From Chrysaora quinquecirrha (Eukaryota > Cnidaria > Scyphozoa > Semaeostomeae > Pelagiidae), in contig JACTAT010000039.1 of NCBI GenBank assembly GCA_014526335.1, positions 327,926-391,925 of the forward strand: a stretch of DNA of 64,000 nucleotides. The letters run 5' to 3'. This document shows, one piece after another, positions 1-22,323 of the stretch; position 1 is the stretch's first letter, and each line of letters begins with the position of its first letter. The position numbers and the translations under genes are program-made. The notes under the pieces are model-generated. The model did no database searches. It worked only from the letters and a program-made list of their open reading frames with translations, and was not told where the DNA came from.

Positions 1-119
1 GTGAGTATCGTGTGGTATACTTAAAGCAAGTAAGAAACTATGATGTCAATTAATATTATTATTATCTGCAAACCTATTTTTCATCATTATAACCAATATT
101 TTTAGAATTGTTAGTTTTG

Positions 120-350
120 TTAGCTTTTTGTAGCGGCCCAAGCAAGATAAGCTCTGCTTTTCTTGGGTCGTGTAGAGTACATTTTATTATTGTAAATTGT
201 ATTTCTACGAATAAAATGAATTGAATCCAGATGGATAACTAAACAACTCACTCTGCCGTCCTTCGGGAAAGGGACGTTAAACTAGGGGCCCCATGCCTCG
301 ATGCGGTATGCATAGTAGGCCTAAATTAGCTGATAAAGCTAGAAATAACA
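120..350. repeat. SINE-like or degenerate interspersed repeat in IFRD intron
   Basis: A segment with CTTGGGTCGTGTAGAG followed by AATAAA-like AT-rich sequence adjoins a second piece containing GGGACGTTAAAC, a motif often seen in invertebrate SINE tails. No clear tRNA head is visible. Apart from this, positions 1-409 hold only intron sequence. Confidence 0.3.
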
Positions 351-409
351 GCCTACTCAAAATAAAATAACAACAACAATAAAATCATTAACAACAAGGG
401 GCCACATAC

Positions 410-3400
410 GCTTCAATTGCTTCTTGCTGCACATTTTCTGATGCTACGGTCAATAGTAATCCCCATGCCAAGACAGAACTGCAATATAACTCCGATTGCG
501 ATGCTACATCTTTTGGCTTTTTTGCGAAAATGCCTTGAAGAGCGGAAAGGCAGTCGATGACTTCCTAAAGATGAAAGAAAAGTATTTTAACATCATGCTA
601 TTTCAAGTAATTTGAACATATTTGAAAGCAAAGTTAGGCCTTTGGCAAATGAACTGAACATTTAATTGATTAGGCCGATGAACATTTCAACATGTTCAGC
701 GCCGAGTGGTCAAATGAACTGAACATTTCATTGAACATTTGCTGAACATTTTCAGCCTCTTTTCCATGGAGGTATTATGGCACTACATTTGAGATTTTTG
801 AGTAAAAAATTGACACAGTGGCTGCCAAGCACATGCATATATCGTGAAAATGTTCGGTGTTTGTTCAGTTGAGTAGCCAAATGAACAAATGAACTGAAGT
901 GGCCAAATGCACTGAATATACCACTGAATAAATTTTGTTCACCAAACATTTTTGATTCTGATCAAGCATTCACTGAACAATGTTCAGTGACTGAACAAGA
1001 TGGCCAAATGAACTGGATTTTCACTGAACTTCTATTTTGGCCGATGTTCATGTTCAGTGAAATGTTCAGTTCATTTGTCAAGGGCCTTAAAAATCAAAGA
1101 ATGATGTACGCAACGGAAAACCACGCCAAACCTTCAAACATCTGCGAAACATTGCTCGTCAGGCGTCAAATATATTTTGCTTGCCACCAACAAAACGTTG
1201 TTGAACTGTTATAAAATTTATTAAGAAATTTCGTTTAATTTTGCTTGTCAAGCAATGTTTCGTGACGTGGCTACACTTTATCATGGTTTGATAAGCAAAT
1301 TTTAAAAGTTTGATTGTTTGGCCTTGGCCTGTAGATCTTACTTGCAACTCCTCAGAACCAATGAAGCAGACCATTCCTAGCGCGGATGCACACTAAAATT
1401 TGATAAAATGAAAATAGAAATCAAAACTCAATCTGAAATATTAGTAGAGAACTTAAATATAATCACGAGGAGATACTGTTATAAAAGATGGCAAAAAATC
1501 TTTACAAAAAGAAAAGTCATTGAATTGTAGTACGAAACTCCAAAATAGCGAAAAGGAGCAGAAAGATCCTTGGTTTTGATATACTAAAAAATCTTCGTGT
1601 GCAACCTCGCCCCCAGGCCCCAAATAGAATTTCCTCGAATCTCAACCGTCAAATCGATTTTGGCCGTGGTACCGGCCACAAAATCTGTTAAAATACTGGC
1701 AATTTTGGCCTAGACATAGAAACAAGATGTAGATTCCTAAAGCATATGTTCTTAGAAAGGAAATGCAAAGAATTTCATTGATAACTGTAAGGCAAGATAC
1801 AATAGCTCATGTAGCATCATTTTGGTCTTTATAGATGTCTTTTTACATAGTTTTTGGTTTATTTTAGTGTGAAATTTTGAGGAAACTGTGACGTCACTTC
1901 AAATTTCTATTCTTTGAACAGCCAATCAAATTGCGAATACACAAGGTCGATACCAGGGACGAATATGGACAGCGGCGTTTCACGTAGAGGCCTATTCACC
2001 CTGGGGACGAGGTTGCTTCGTGTGACGGTAAAGCCGTATTAACACAATCAGATTCTCGTCAGATTTTTATCCGACTTTCTTCCCTCCAGATAATCTGATG
2101 CAAAAATCTGACCGTGTAAACGCGGCTTAACTTTGTTATTAAGTTATAGGTAAGCTCAGTCTAGAGCAAGGGGCGACGAAAGGTTTTGTTCTTCTATTCA
2201 TGGTCGGATCCAAAAGGTGCACAAAATATCTTGCTTAAGTTATAAGCTCGGACTGCAATTTTATTCCCAGAGTGCCACAATGAGTGTCGTATATCGTTAT
2301 GTGCTATACCGAAAGTACAGAGAACTCGAATTATTTGCTAACGGCTTTGATTTCAGTAAGACTGCGCCACACCGAAAGATCAACCGAAAAAACCCCTATT
2401 ACTCACTGGTCTGGCACACTTTCTTACAATAAATCGAAAAAGTAATTTCGAATGTCAATGTTTAGCTTATTAAAAGAGCAATTATTGCAAAATGTAGGGT
2501 TTTGGTCTTTGGCATTCTATTACTAGCCTCCTTCCAAACGTAAATCGTTTCACAGTCCCTGACGATGACGTTTATTAACATTGGATAGAGACAAGACAAA
2601 AAGAATCACTTACGCTAGCTCTGGCTGAAGTAGGGCAAGCTGTATCATTAATTGTAGTGATAAGAATTTGTTTTAGGTTCTTGTAGATGTTCAGTGAGCT
2701 ATCGGCACCTAACTGAATGCATAGTAAGCTACTAATCGACGCAGCTAATGTCTTATCAGCTGGTTGGCCTAAAAAGAGAAATAAATAAACAGATATTTCG
2801 ATAAACAGAAGACATTTTCAATCTAGCACGCCTTTAAAGGAGGGGTGAATAGCTTCATGAATCTCGTATACCATGACGATAAATCTTCATAAATCCTAAA
2901 TATCTTCTGCATCCTATAGATCCTTTAAATCCAAAAGATAAGGAGATAGGATGTCAGCACAATTTCTGGCAAAGAGAGCAACTACACCGCGGGTCCAAAC
3001 AACAACCTAGCCCCAAATATGCTTTCGCCATAGGCCAACACTTACTCCACAACCCAAGATGTGGAGAAAATTACAGCAAGGATAGTTTTAAAATCCTTGG
3101 CAAATGTAGATAAGTTTTTTATTTAAGCGTTTTGGATAGAAAGAGTTCGTTTACACATTTGGACTCTACAATTAATTTGATTGCTCATCCTGTCTATTCA
3201 AACAGAACACCAATCCAGCTTCGCTTTTCCATCGGTGCATTTCGACCCACATATGGGTATAAATATAGACTTAGTCATTTATTTTGGTCTGTTTGTGATG
3301 CTTATTCTCTGTGGAGTATCAGACGAAAAAATCTTCTAACTAAGTGCAAACTTTGTTTCCGCTGCTTCTTGCAACAAAGATAGCAATATCAGCTTACCTC

Positions 3401-6400
3401 TTTTGAGATATCTTTCAGCAATATCAGTCAGTGTATCTCGTCTAAATGAAACAGTAAGGAAGAATAAGAGAAAGCAACATGAACCTCTGTCATAATACAA
3501 AGTGAAGACAAGCAAACTGAAGCAGCCAAGCCAAGAACAACAAAGTTCAGTAAAGCCAAGTAAAACAAAGAAAAGCGAGGAAATTCAAGCAGCAATTCAA
3601 AGCTAAAAAGCAAATCAAAACGAAAAAAAAGAAAAGCCAAAAATAGAGAAGTGGAGCAAAGCAAGAAGAAGTGAAGCAAAGTAAAGCCAAGCAAAGAGAA
3701 CCAAGGCTAAGAAAAAGAAGAGAGAAGAGTTGTAAAAATCAAAATGAAACAAAGAAAAGCAAAGGAGAACAAAAAGAAGTGAAGCAAAGTTAACACAAGA
3801 AAAGAGAAGCAAGGCCAAATAAAGCAAAGAGAAGCCAAGCCAAGCTAAGCTAAGAAGAGCAAAGCCAAGCAAAGCCAAGTAACGCAAGGATAAGTGAGGC
3901 TAAAACTAAAAGCTTAAAATATATAGGCATACCTGCCATCTACGAAATCGGCCAAATACTTCTTTGACAATCCCTTCTTTATCTCTTTCATGGAATGTTG
4001 TCTTTCTTTTGCACTGAAATTTTAATAGCACCAATTAGACTGTGTTAATCTTAAAAGACTGCTTTCAAGCAATCTACTGTCCATAAAAGGGCAGTGTGGA
4101 GTAGTTGTTAGCTGTTGTGCCATTTGTGTTCAAATTCTGGCTAGGGAGCACAAATTACAAGTTGTGAAAACCTTGCTCTCTGTGACTTGGATGTTCATTC
4201 AAACTGTGGGCCTATCTCAAAATCAATTGAGATGTCAAAGAACCAAGGAGGACATAAAAACTTCTCTTGCAGTAACCACCCTCATTGCCAGTAAAGACAT
4301 TTGCCTATCACTGATGCCCCATGAATGACTTCTTAGTGAGTGAGACCTCAAAATTAGCCACAAAAGTCCGCAGCAGAAATGGAATATTGCTAGGAATTGG
4401 AAAACAACTGAACTAAACTAAATGTTGCTTAAATGTGTAGTAGCAATGCTTTAACAAGACCTCTGAAATGTGACAAATGTTTACCTTTTAGCAGTTGCTC
4501 CTTCTATATTATCAATGAGTTTCTGCTCAAGGTTATCACCAACTTCTTCCATTTCTAAATAAGACAAGAAAATGTCTGAGTTATACAAAAACTTCAAAAT
4601 AAGGAAAAAAGGGTGGCAACATTTTCATACTTTTATTTCTAGTTGAATTTTTGGTCTGACATTCCTCAGAGTTTAACACCTGCTCATTCAATACGCAACA
4701 GAAAAACAAGAAAATAAAGACAAAAATACCTTGACTGTCAAGATCTTCACTCATTTCAGTATCAACAGAACTTGCAATGGAAATGTCACTGTCGCTGTCC
4801 ATTGCATCATCCATTGCAGAATCATTCTCTGCTCTTTTGCCTAGAATTATAAAAAAGGCATCAGCAAAATTGTTTGATAATTATTTGCAAATAATTGCCT
4901 AATCCAGCTGGCTTATGGTCTTAGAAGCTCAGCAAGTGTGAGGCTTGAGCCCCAGTTACGGTAGCATCACAGCCAGGGTCAAGGTCTCAATTAGTTAACC
5001 TACTTCTGAAATCCTTTTACGGGTGCTAATTACACCATTTCACCTTCACCTTTACAAAAAGTCATTGACTCTCATCTTCGGCGTGGGGTCTGAAATTTTA
5101 TTGGCGTACTGGCATGGATCATTCAAAAACAATAGCCTAGACTATTATTTCAGTTATAAAACAATAGATCTATTGTTTCTTTTGGCGTGAAGTGTGATTT
5201 GGTCGGCGTACTCTCAGGCGTGGCAGTAACATCGAATGCACCCTGGAGTGGTGCCCCTGGCTAAGCACAAAAATTCATATTACTTTGAAGACAGCTAGTA
5301 TTTTGCCTTCCATCAATGACATCAACTTCAACATTGGCACTACAAAGATGGAACAATCCGCTAAACATTGGTACTTATCTTTGCTACAGATTCACAACTG
5401 AACCTTCACTGAGGAAACAAGCATTCCTGTTCCAATGTTCTGGACAATTTTTTGTCAAGGACTTTTCAAGGCACCTGTATGATTTTTACAACAGGTTTTA
5501 AACCCGTGACCTTTGGCTTTGCAAACCAGGTCATCAGCAAACTAAAATGCCAAAGGTCGTAGGTTTCAACCTGTTTTTGTTGGGACAATCTCTAACATTT
5601 TGTTCAACAATCCAAAAATAAGTTCCCCTCCATTTAGTTTGTTCCATTTTTAGTGCAATTCCATGATTTTGGAAGGGCTACTGTTACACCAAGTCCACAT
5701 TTGTGCGCCCATACGAAATTGTCCGATAAACGCATTACGGCAATTAAGAAACATTATCGGACTAAGTGACATGATCAGATCACATGGAATATTGGCATCC
5801 TCAATGTCCCACAAACTGTCTGTATTATATTAATTTTTCCAAAAAGATTAACCAATTTCCATAAAAAATTGTTTAAGAAAAAACTAAAAACTCGCTTCTC
5901 CTATCTAGTTCAAGATCAAAGACAGTCAAAGGCCTTAGGCCCACCGGTATCAGGTCGATTCGCCCAACCTCCGTTTCGCCCAACTTCCTTTTCGCCCAAT
6001 CTGGACTTTTCGCCCAACATTCTTGGTCGTTTTCGCCCAACTAAAATACTTGCTATTTATCATTATTATTTTCACTAAAACAGTAACCAGTGTCAAAATC
6101 GGGGGTTTGGGGGCAGCGCCCCCATTGTTATCAATCAAATAATTGACAAACTACACGAAAGAAGTTGTCTGTGCCATTTCAGGTTGGGCGAAACGACCAG
6201 GATGGGTTGGGCGAAACGTCTTAGCGGGCTGGGCGAAAAGGAAGTTGGGCGAAACGTCTTGAAAGCGGCCCACCCAGGTAGAAAATTTTAACGCGCGCGC
6301 GTCCAGCGTCGCAGAGAAAAATAATGACAAAAAAAGAATCATCAATTCAAGAGAATCCAAAAATAGTAAAGTTTACCCTTTTTCTTCGTCTGCTTTTTAG

Positions 6401-6434
6401 AACTTCTTAATTTGCGTGATCTAGCGCTGTCCAT
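410..6434 (-). CDS. IFRD1/2: IFRD1/2-like (interferon-related developmental regulator), 5' part
   Basis: Eight minus-strand coding exons join in frame: 6377-6434, 4730-4840, 4485-4554, 3933-4013, 3398-3441, 2614-2768, 1342-1392 and 410-564. They encode about 241 residues; the last donor is at 409, so the 3' half lies outside the window. The product starts with a basic segment (MDSARSRKLRSSKKQ), then an acidic Ser/Asp-rich stretch, then the IFRD domain. Blocks recalling human IFRD1 are SAKERQHSMKEIKKGLSKK, RRDTLTDIAERYLKRG, ASISSLLCIQLGAD, ALGMVCFIGSEEL and SSVLAWGLLLTV. Family knowledge: IFRD proteins are HEAT-like helical regulators linked to transcription and, for IFRD2, to ribosome inactivation. 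IFRD1 and IFRD2 are vertebrate paralogues, so a single invertebrate gene is the likely ancestor of both. The ATG at 6434 is chosen because no upstream in-frame exon is visible and it faces TMEM167B across a short promoter interval. Confidence 0.88.
635..1088. repeat. Palindromic MITE, family 2 (TIR AGGCCTTTGGCAAATGAAC)
   Basis: The left end AGGCCTTTGGCAAATGAAC is answered at the right by the inverted form ending in TTGTCAAGGGCCTT. The inside is packed with forward and inverted TGTTCAGT/ACTGAACA words, so the whole element can fold back. It lies in an IFRD intron. No transposase is present. Confidence 0.65.
1132..1331. repeat. MITE family 1, partial copy
   Basis: This carries the family 1 words TTGCTTGTCAAGCAATG and TTGTTTGGCCTTGGCCT at its right end. 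It is a partial member of the element seen complete at 11161-11506, 39984-40446 and 46101-46425. Its right end stops about 9 nt before the splice donor of the IFRD exon at 1342. Confidence 0.6.
2030..2130. repeat. Short palindromic MITE (AAAGCCGTATTAACAC ends)
   Basis: About 100 bp. The left end AAAGCCGTATTAACACAATC and the right end GTGTAAACGCGGCTTA are imperfect inverted repeats, and CAGATT/AATCTG words are arranged as an internal palindrome. It lies in an IFRD intron; only one copy is seen here. Confidence 0.55.
3125..3390. repeat. MITE family 11 copy (TCAGACGAAAAA element)
   Basis: Contains the family words for GGAGTATCAGACGAAAAAAT, the GTTTCCGCTGCTTCTTGCAA end and the internal ACTTAGTCATTTATTTTGGT segment. 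These recur at 17750-18115, 44870-45180, 54440-54735, 62728-62875 and 63612-63780. This copy ends just before the IFRD exon at 3398-3441. Confidence 0.55.
3430..3905. repeat. Purine-rich degenerate tandem repeat
   Basis: About 470 bp of AAGCCAAGCAAAG-like words in which the plus strand is almost all A and G with scattered C. It is a diverged simple repeat in an IFRD intron. The long open frames on its minus strand are composition artefacts. Confidence 0.6.
4895..5058 (-). repeat. SINE family A copy
   Basis: Read on the minus strand it has GGTGAAGGTGAAATGGTGT, then the segment with CTGGCTGTGATGCTACCGT. The same order recurs in five other places in this window (15220, 25318, 53218, 59476, 61298), so it is a dispersed family. 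No coding potential. Confidence 0.6.
5948..6260. repeat. MITE family 6 (TTGGGCGAAACG palindromic element)
   Basis: The left half repeats TTTCGCCCAACTT several times and the right half repeats TTGGGCGAAACG in the opposite sense; a single-copy centre separates them. Ends shared with the second copy (53347-54157) are GGTATCAGGTCGATTCGCC and CGTCTTGAAAGC. It sits in IFRD intron 1. Confidence 0.75.
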
Positions 6435-7020
6435 CTTTTTGAGTTCGACAAACGACAATCAATCAGCGAGCAAGTGTATATCGACTTCGCTTCAGAACGA
6501 TCCGAGCAGGTAGGCCCAGACAAGTTGTGTTTTATATCCAATTTATTTAAATACTATGTTGATATAAAGTCTCTTTTACAACGTATATGCTTTCTTTTGT
6601 ATCGGTAACTGTCCACTAAATTTTTAAAAAAACTAGAGTTTACTTTAGAAATCATTTGAACCAAATAACTATCGCACTTCAACAGCCCAAATGATCGGCC
6701 ATGAAACACTGTATGCACAGTTGTCGCTTCGCTCGTGGGATGAGTCATGTAAAGAACACTTCTTGCGGGCAAACGCGGGTACGGTACGCGGGTAAAGGTG
6801 GATAAGGTGGAAGGAATAAGGATTAGGATTCCAGAAAAGGTGGGATGGTGTCAAGTCAGTGCATATTACACTCCACCAGCCGTGACGTTGCAGAAGAAAG
6901 GGCAGTGAGGAAAATAAAAGTTCAGTTTTCTTTCACAGCTCACAAACTAACTCAAAATAGTCGATGCACAAGCTTTCTTAGCGCAAGAGGAGGATCGAAG
7001 GATAGACAACATCAGTAGCT
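6435..7020. promoter_or_regulatory. Likely shared bidirectional promoter, IFRD / TMEM167B
   Basis: The predicted start codons of IFRD (minus, 6434) and TMEM167B (plus, 7021) are 586 bp apart in head-to-head order. The interval holds no repeat I recognise, unlike most non-coding sequence here. That it is a shared promoter is inferred from spacing; I see no convincing TATA box. Confidence 0.45.
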
Positions 7021-8679
7021 ATGACAAATGGCAAGTATTGAGTGTAAAAGGTATTATGGTGGATGATGATTATAGTAGGAAGTCTTTTTGGTTCACCATT
7101 TTTTGATGGCCTACTACCCATATAGAAGCTGTATACAAACAGACCCCAAGTATTAGGCCTGATCACACAGGAATGATCGCATATCATTCTAAGCTGTTTC
7201 ATTCCAAAAAGTGGTACGCTCAGAGGTTTTGCGTCCACAAGCGTACATGGATTATATTTTATCGGATTTCGTATTTTGTCTCAACAATTTTGTCCATGAT
7301 TGCAAAAATCAGAAAGATTTGAAAAGTGATCCAAAAAGTGGAACGGTACACAATTGTTCCAATTTGTTCCCATGTGAACAGAATAACTGTTCTAGTCCTA
7401 GAAAATGAAACAACACAGTTTTTGAGGTAAATTGCATGTGTTATTGCTACGAGCTATCCTGAGATGTCATACTTATCAAGTTTTTGTAATTTTGTTATTG
7501 AGTGGAATGATTTTGTTCTCATGTGAACAGCAATCAGCGAACAGCTAATTTTTTGTTCCATGAATTGGAACGACAGTGGAATGGACGATTGCGCACCTGT
7601 GTGAACGGGGCCTCATTCTTCATTCTTTGAAGTTCTTCAATTTTTATTTTTTACTCTTTCCCTTAGCATATTCATTTGATGGTGTAATAGTACTGGCTTT
7701 GTTAATAATTTGCACTTGTGCATACATTCGTCGTGTTCTAAAGTTAAAAGAGTTCCTTCTTTCTGAGAAAAAGGGTGTATTTGGTGTCTTATATAAAGGT
7801 TAGTACCACATTCTATTTCTGTATCCCCCCCTCCAACAAAAGACAGTAGCCAATCTATTTCCATATTTCTCCCATCAACATTACAAAAGAGATTAGCCCA
7901 CTATCTTTTGTGTTGTACAAGTCACTGGAATTCCCTCTTCTCCTAAAAACAGTAGCAAAAGGACCATGCAACAGGACCTTTACTAGGACTGGGAAACCAC
8001 ACCCCAAACTACAATAAAAGAACTAAAGACAAGAAAAGAGGAGCTAATTAGAGGTACACAGCTGAGGAAAGGGGTATCAAGGCAAAGAATGACTGACTGA
8101 CTGAATGACATCTTTTAACAACTTAAATTCACAATCCCTTTTGTGGTGGAGGTCCTTATGAGGCAAAGGTCCTTGTAAGGCCTTGGTCAGAGACGGGCAA
8201 GGGCTAGTCTGTCATATACTAATTTTTGGAGTCACTCGGATTCACCCTGTTTCTAAAAAAAGTAGTAAAAGGACCATGTAACAGGACCTTTATTAGGAAC
8301 AGGGAACCAGAATAGAGAATCAACCAGAAGGTTCACTCAAGGGATTTCCTGTGTCTCGCATACAAATGAGGTTAAGTAAGTAACTGCCTAAGGCTTACCA
8401 TTAGTGTGGAATCAAGTTGGTGTTGCTAACTATTGTTTTCTATTGTTCTCATGGTAAAAAAACCGTGACATTGAATTTCAAAGCATTCCTAAGTGAGTTG
8501 GACTTCTGCCTAACTTCTTATTCTGTGATCCTTGCGAGGCCTTGGTCAGAGACGGGCAAGGGCTAGTCTGTAATATACTAATTTTTGTCTTTTTAGCTGC
8601 AGTAATTGGAGTGAGGTTACACTGGGCTGTTTCATTAACCTGTGTTGTCATGGGGATTTATGTACTGATTTTAAAGTAA
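7021..8679 (+). CDS. TMEM167B: TMEM167B / protein kish-B, complete
   Basis: Three exons, 7021-7030, 7667-7798 and 8597-8679, give 74 residues plus stop, the same length as human TMEM167B. The product reads [74 protein letters not shown]. The CTCAY and [19 protein letters not shown] blocks are hallmarks of kish-B as opposed to kish-A. Two membrane segments are evident (about residues 8-24 and 56-73). Family knowledge: kish proteins are small Golgi membrane proteins of the early secretory pathway. Intron 2 is ordinary (donor gttagt, acceptor ttttag). Intron 1 has to start with GCAAGT after the fourth codon's first base, a GC-AG intron. The ten-nucleotide first coding exon makes this start the least certain part, although the resulting MTNAYS agrees well with human MTNVYS. 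Confidence 0.88.
7940..8590. repeat. Diverged local duplication in TMEM167B intron 2
   Basis: Two blocks recur about 320-360 bp apart. The first is AGGACCATG(C/T)AACAGGACC (near 7960 and 8269). The second is GAGACGGGCAAGGGCTAGTC (near 8190 and 8550). The second copy of the latter block ends about 10 nt before the acceptor of exon 3. Confidence 0.55.
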
Positions 8680-10835
8680 TGTTTAATTTAGTCAATTATT
8701 GTGATATTTATTTACATGGCAATAACAAAATGCAGTAGAGAGACCGAGTGGTATCATGGCAAGACGGTAGTCAGAAAGAAGATGACTGAGCCTTGGCTAC
8801 TATACAAGTAAATAAAGCTTCTGGTCGAAGATTCTGTGTAATAGCCTTTGTATCAAAAAGTGTATATTAAATGTATATAGAAAATGTAAACTTCGATAAA
8901 CGTTTTAGATAAAAAATAGAAGAACACTTGAAATGAATTATATTTTCTATTTCCACGCGCGTTTTTGATTTTGTAGAAAATTAAAAAAAAAGACTTTGAG
9001 ATGTTATAAAATATTTTCTAGATAAAGATGCGTAAATTCTGTTTGCGGTTTTGAAATCAGCACTTTAAAAAAAAAATCTATCAGTAAATGTAAAAAATAG
9101 AAAACGAAATTCGGTGTCGTAATCATTTTGAGAATAACGTTTACGATTGCCATTTAATTGATCGAAACTTTTTGAAATGACACGGTCCTTCATTAAATGC
9201 TGTTAAATTACTTGAAACCTTATTTTTCTTTCGCTATTATGGACCAAAGAAAGCAGAAAAAGCTAACAAATTTCCGACAATAGTGTGTTCACGTTTGACC
9301 AAAGTTCTACGAAACCATTTGCATTCGGTTTAACTACACACTTCTTTTTCTAAATGCTTACACCTTGGTTCGGCACAAGGATATGTATAACGTGAAACTG
9401 GTTTAAAATCACTCTGAAAAAGGTTATCAATCTGATTAACAAAATATGCGTCGACGTTGCCGAGTGAGGATAGGAAACATTAGGGCCCGTGAAACGCGCG
9501 CGCTCCTGGGAAACATGCAGCAAGGTTAATACTGTATAGACTGTAGAGATCTCTGATACAACGGCTAAAGGGTTTTAACTGGAGGATAAACCAAGAAGTC
9601 CAGATCGGCAGAAAAACAGAAAACATTTCCAAATTAAAAAGAATTTATTTATCATAGCTAGCTTTACGAATTACTCACTCGACTACTCTAAATCCGAGAA
9701 ATTAGCCAATTTATCACATATGGTTATCTAAATTGATACAAATATCAAAATATTATTGTTATATAGTTTAAATTTAAGAAGGGACCTATACGCTATCATC
9801 ATCATAATTCTTAAACTTACCCTCCAGCTAGGGTATGTAAATCAAATTTATTGTACACCTATCGTAGCGCCTGATTTCATCACTAATCTGTAATAAAAGG
9901 CTGTTTTAAGATATCACTGACTTTCGCTCTCTGCTTTTCCATGACTTTAGGGTTTAATGAAATTCTTAAACGAAATTCAAATAACCACAACAGCAACACA
10001 ACATTTCTGCAGAGTCATGGTCACACGGTCATTTACCGGAGGAAGGTCAGTTAGAATAGGCCAAATCTCATGCCACTCTCAGTCTCAAGTATTTTCCATT
10101 GTTAAGTAAGGAAGGTTTCTTGACGAGGCAAAACTGCAAAGCATCGCTTATAAAGCAAATTTCACGTTTTTACAACAATGTTCGATCGCTAGCCAGGGCT
10201 TTGGCTTTTCCTAACTATAGGCTGTTGTAGCAACAGGACATGACCGCCAATGAGAACGCCGGCTTTTATAGAACGCACCATAGCGTTTTGATTAAGACTT
10301 TTAATTAATCATTAAAGGATTAAGATTACGACCCCTACAAACGGCTAACTAGGGCCTAAGGGTAAGACTCGTTACAAAATTTAGTCCTTTTAGACCATCA
10401 ATTGCATCGTAATCGGTCTCTTTCGTAGTTTTTTACGATAGATCTTCGTAACTAAATGCAACATAAATTGCAATTTTGAGCTGATTTGGCTGTTGAATTG
10501 TTGAAGCCTCCAGCCGAAGCAAAACTCTGGCGTTTGCACCGAAACGGAATGTGAAAACAGCTAAGATGTCGATGTTGCCTGTCGCCAAAACATGGCGTAA
10601 CAAGATGCGGGAAAATAGCTAGTGCCCAGATTATTTTTCTGCTCGCAATTACTTCTTCCTAGCAGAGTCCTATTGCTAAAACTGCCTACGTTCAAACATG
10701 GTGCAAACCAGGGGACACAACTTTGTCTGTTCTTCCGAAAGAAAAATCAATAATTAAAAGGTATATTAAGATCATATTACAAAAGACTAAAATGTTTTGT
10801 TGAAATTAAAAATTAAGAATGTATAATAAAAGTAG
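8680..10835. other. Intergenic stretch, nothing recognised
   Basis: This lies between the convergent 3' ends of TMEM167B and MAPKAPK2/3. It is AT-rich without long open frames, exons or a clear repeat; it presumably contains both 3' UTRs. Confidence 0.5.
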
Positions 10836-20495
<9,660 letters not shown>

Positions 20496-21501
20496 TTCAC
20501 GCCTCGTTGATAATCGCTAAAATGCCAAAGTGCCTGATTCTATAGTAAAACAATGCTGATAGGTGCCCAGGTATATTGGTATAGAGTGATGAAATTTCCC
20601 CAAAATGTTTCTTTGTAAAGTTCTTTATTCTGATGATGAAATGTTTCTTCTTTAGTTTCGACGTCACTGTTTACTCTGGTTGTTTCAGCCTTTATTTTAG
20701 TTGATCCCAAACCAGTCATTCAAGCCTTAATTTCAAAAAATTGGAATATTTTGCGCTCTTTCACCTTCGTCTTCGAGGATCTGCAATCTGTAACGCGGCG
20801 CAAGCCTTCTTCAAAATGTCCAGAAATCTTCTTCAAAAGAATCGAGACATTTTCCTATTCTGCGAAGATACAAGTCACAAAAATATTTATATATCCCCGC
20901 GCGGGGGCTTTTTTTTGACTTTTTACCTTAACAAAAGAGTAATTTGCATTAAAAATTTATTTTGAAATATTGAATGCATGGCCGTAATTTCACGTTTTCA
21001 GATCATGCGAAACACGTTCTTTCCATGTACCTGTTGAGTACTGGACTGAGACTGAAGGTTAGTCGTGTTTGCTGTTGTCCCCTTCTAAATCGAGCGACAG
21101 AAGATTTTATTTTCTTTCATGTTTTCCGATGCAAGAGGCTGTGAGAAAGAGTGAAGGAGCTTATCAAAGAATCGCAGAGGAGGGTTATAAATATTGAAAT
21201 AAAGCTAATGAGAAGCTTCAAAAACAACAAATCAAAACAACATTTGAAAATTTCGCTCTTTTTCGACCAAGTAAGTCCAGGATACACTGAAAATTGTCTT
21301 CAAAAAGAAAGTGGCCGCCGCAGAGACGCGAGAGAAGCCGAGAGAAGCCTGTTTCCGCGCGCCTGCTTCCACACCTATCGTCATGGCGACCCGTCGTGAC
21401 GGCGATGTTCATATTCCCATATATCGTAACCATCGCAACCGACAGAGACGACGGGTACACACGGGCTCCAGCGCACAACGCCGGTGTCGATGAAAAACAT
21501 G
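20496..21501. other. Upstream region of MAPKAPK2/3; GC-rich patch near 21290-21480
   Basis: About 1 kb between the MAPKAPK start and the family 12 elements. A CpG-richer patch near 21290-21480 could be an unannotated first exon or promoter, but no open frame there matches a family I recognise. Confidence 0.35.
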
Positions 21502-22323
21502 TTTATGTCCGAAGGACATAATAAGAGGGTGTTTGTGGAACGCATGTATGTATACATGTATCCATCCATAGACACACAGACGCTTTTTCTGCCAAAATGT
21601 AACAATAGATAAACCACAAATGCGAGGAACTAAACTTTGAAGTTGCCGTAATTGGTCGTCATTGAACAAATTAGGTGAGCAGCAATTACGGAATTTGTAA
21701 ACACGTAGATGATTCATAGTGGCCGAATATTTGACAGAAGTTGTCGAAGTTCTTATTTAGATAATTAGGTTTTTTCGTCCAATCAGAAAAATTCTCGAAG
21801 CCATTTGCATAATAGAGTAATTTATCATTGTGCAGAGTGGAGTCGTTTGTTGCGTTCTGGATATTGTTGCCAAATTTCAATTTTAGCTGGTGGTTTCAGA
21901 ATATTCAAGATCCTTATAGCATAATTGGATATTTAGTGGCAAAATCCCGAGAGTGATTATAGATTCGCTAGTGTGTAATGAGAGCAGCCAACTGCGTTGT
22001 GGAAATATTTGGAGAGAAATTTCACGAGACATTTACTGAGACGTGACTAGGTTTTTGTCGAGAAGATTCTCGAAGTCCCACACAAATCTCTGCTTATGCT
22101 TCTTAAAACTGATTGGTCGCTATTACCATAAAGAATGTTGATGATGATATCAATGACAAAGAAGAAAATGACATAATGACTACTGTTGCGTTGATCGGCG
22201 TTGGTGATGATTATGATGATGTTGATGATGATGATAATGCTGACAATAAGGATAACGATTATGATAATGGTAATGATGATTATTATTATGGTCCTTCGGA
22301 CATTGCGACAGCATTGCTATGTT
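21502..22323 (+). repeat. Family 12 element, tandem copy A
   Basis: Starts TTTATGTCCGAAGGACATAA and ends GTCCTTCGGACATTGCGAC followed by AGCATTGCTATG. The order of inner words matches 11542-12299, with a shorter (GAT)n near 22200-22290. Confidence 0.65.

Noticed and set aside
3428..3887. Hydrophobic Leu/Phe-rich minus-strand frames that look like membrane proteins
   Set aside because: They are reverse translations of a purine-rich repeat in an IFRD intron.
21151..21521. Open frames in the GC-rich patch (plus strand)
   Set aside because: Overlapping Arg-rich frames in several registers, no recognised domain, and one runs into a repeat element.
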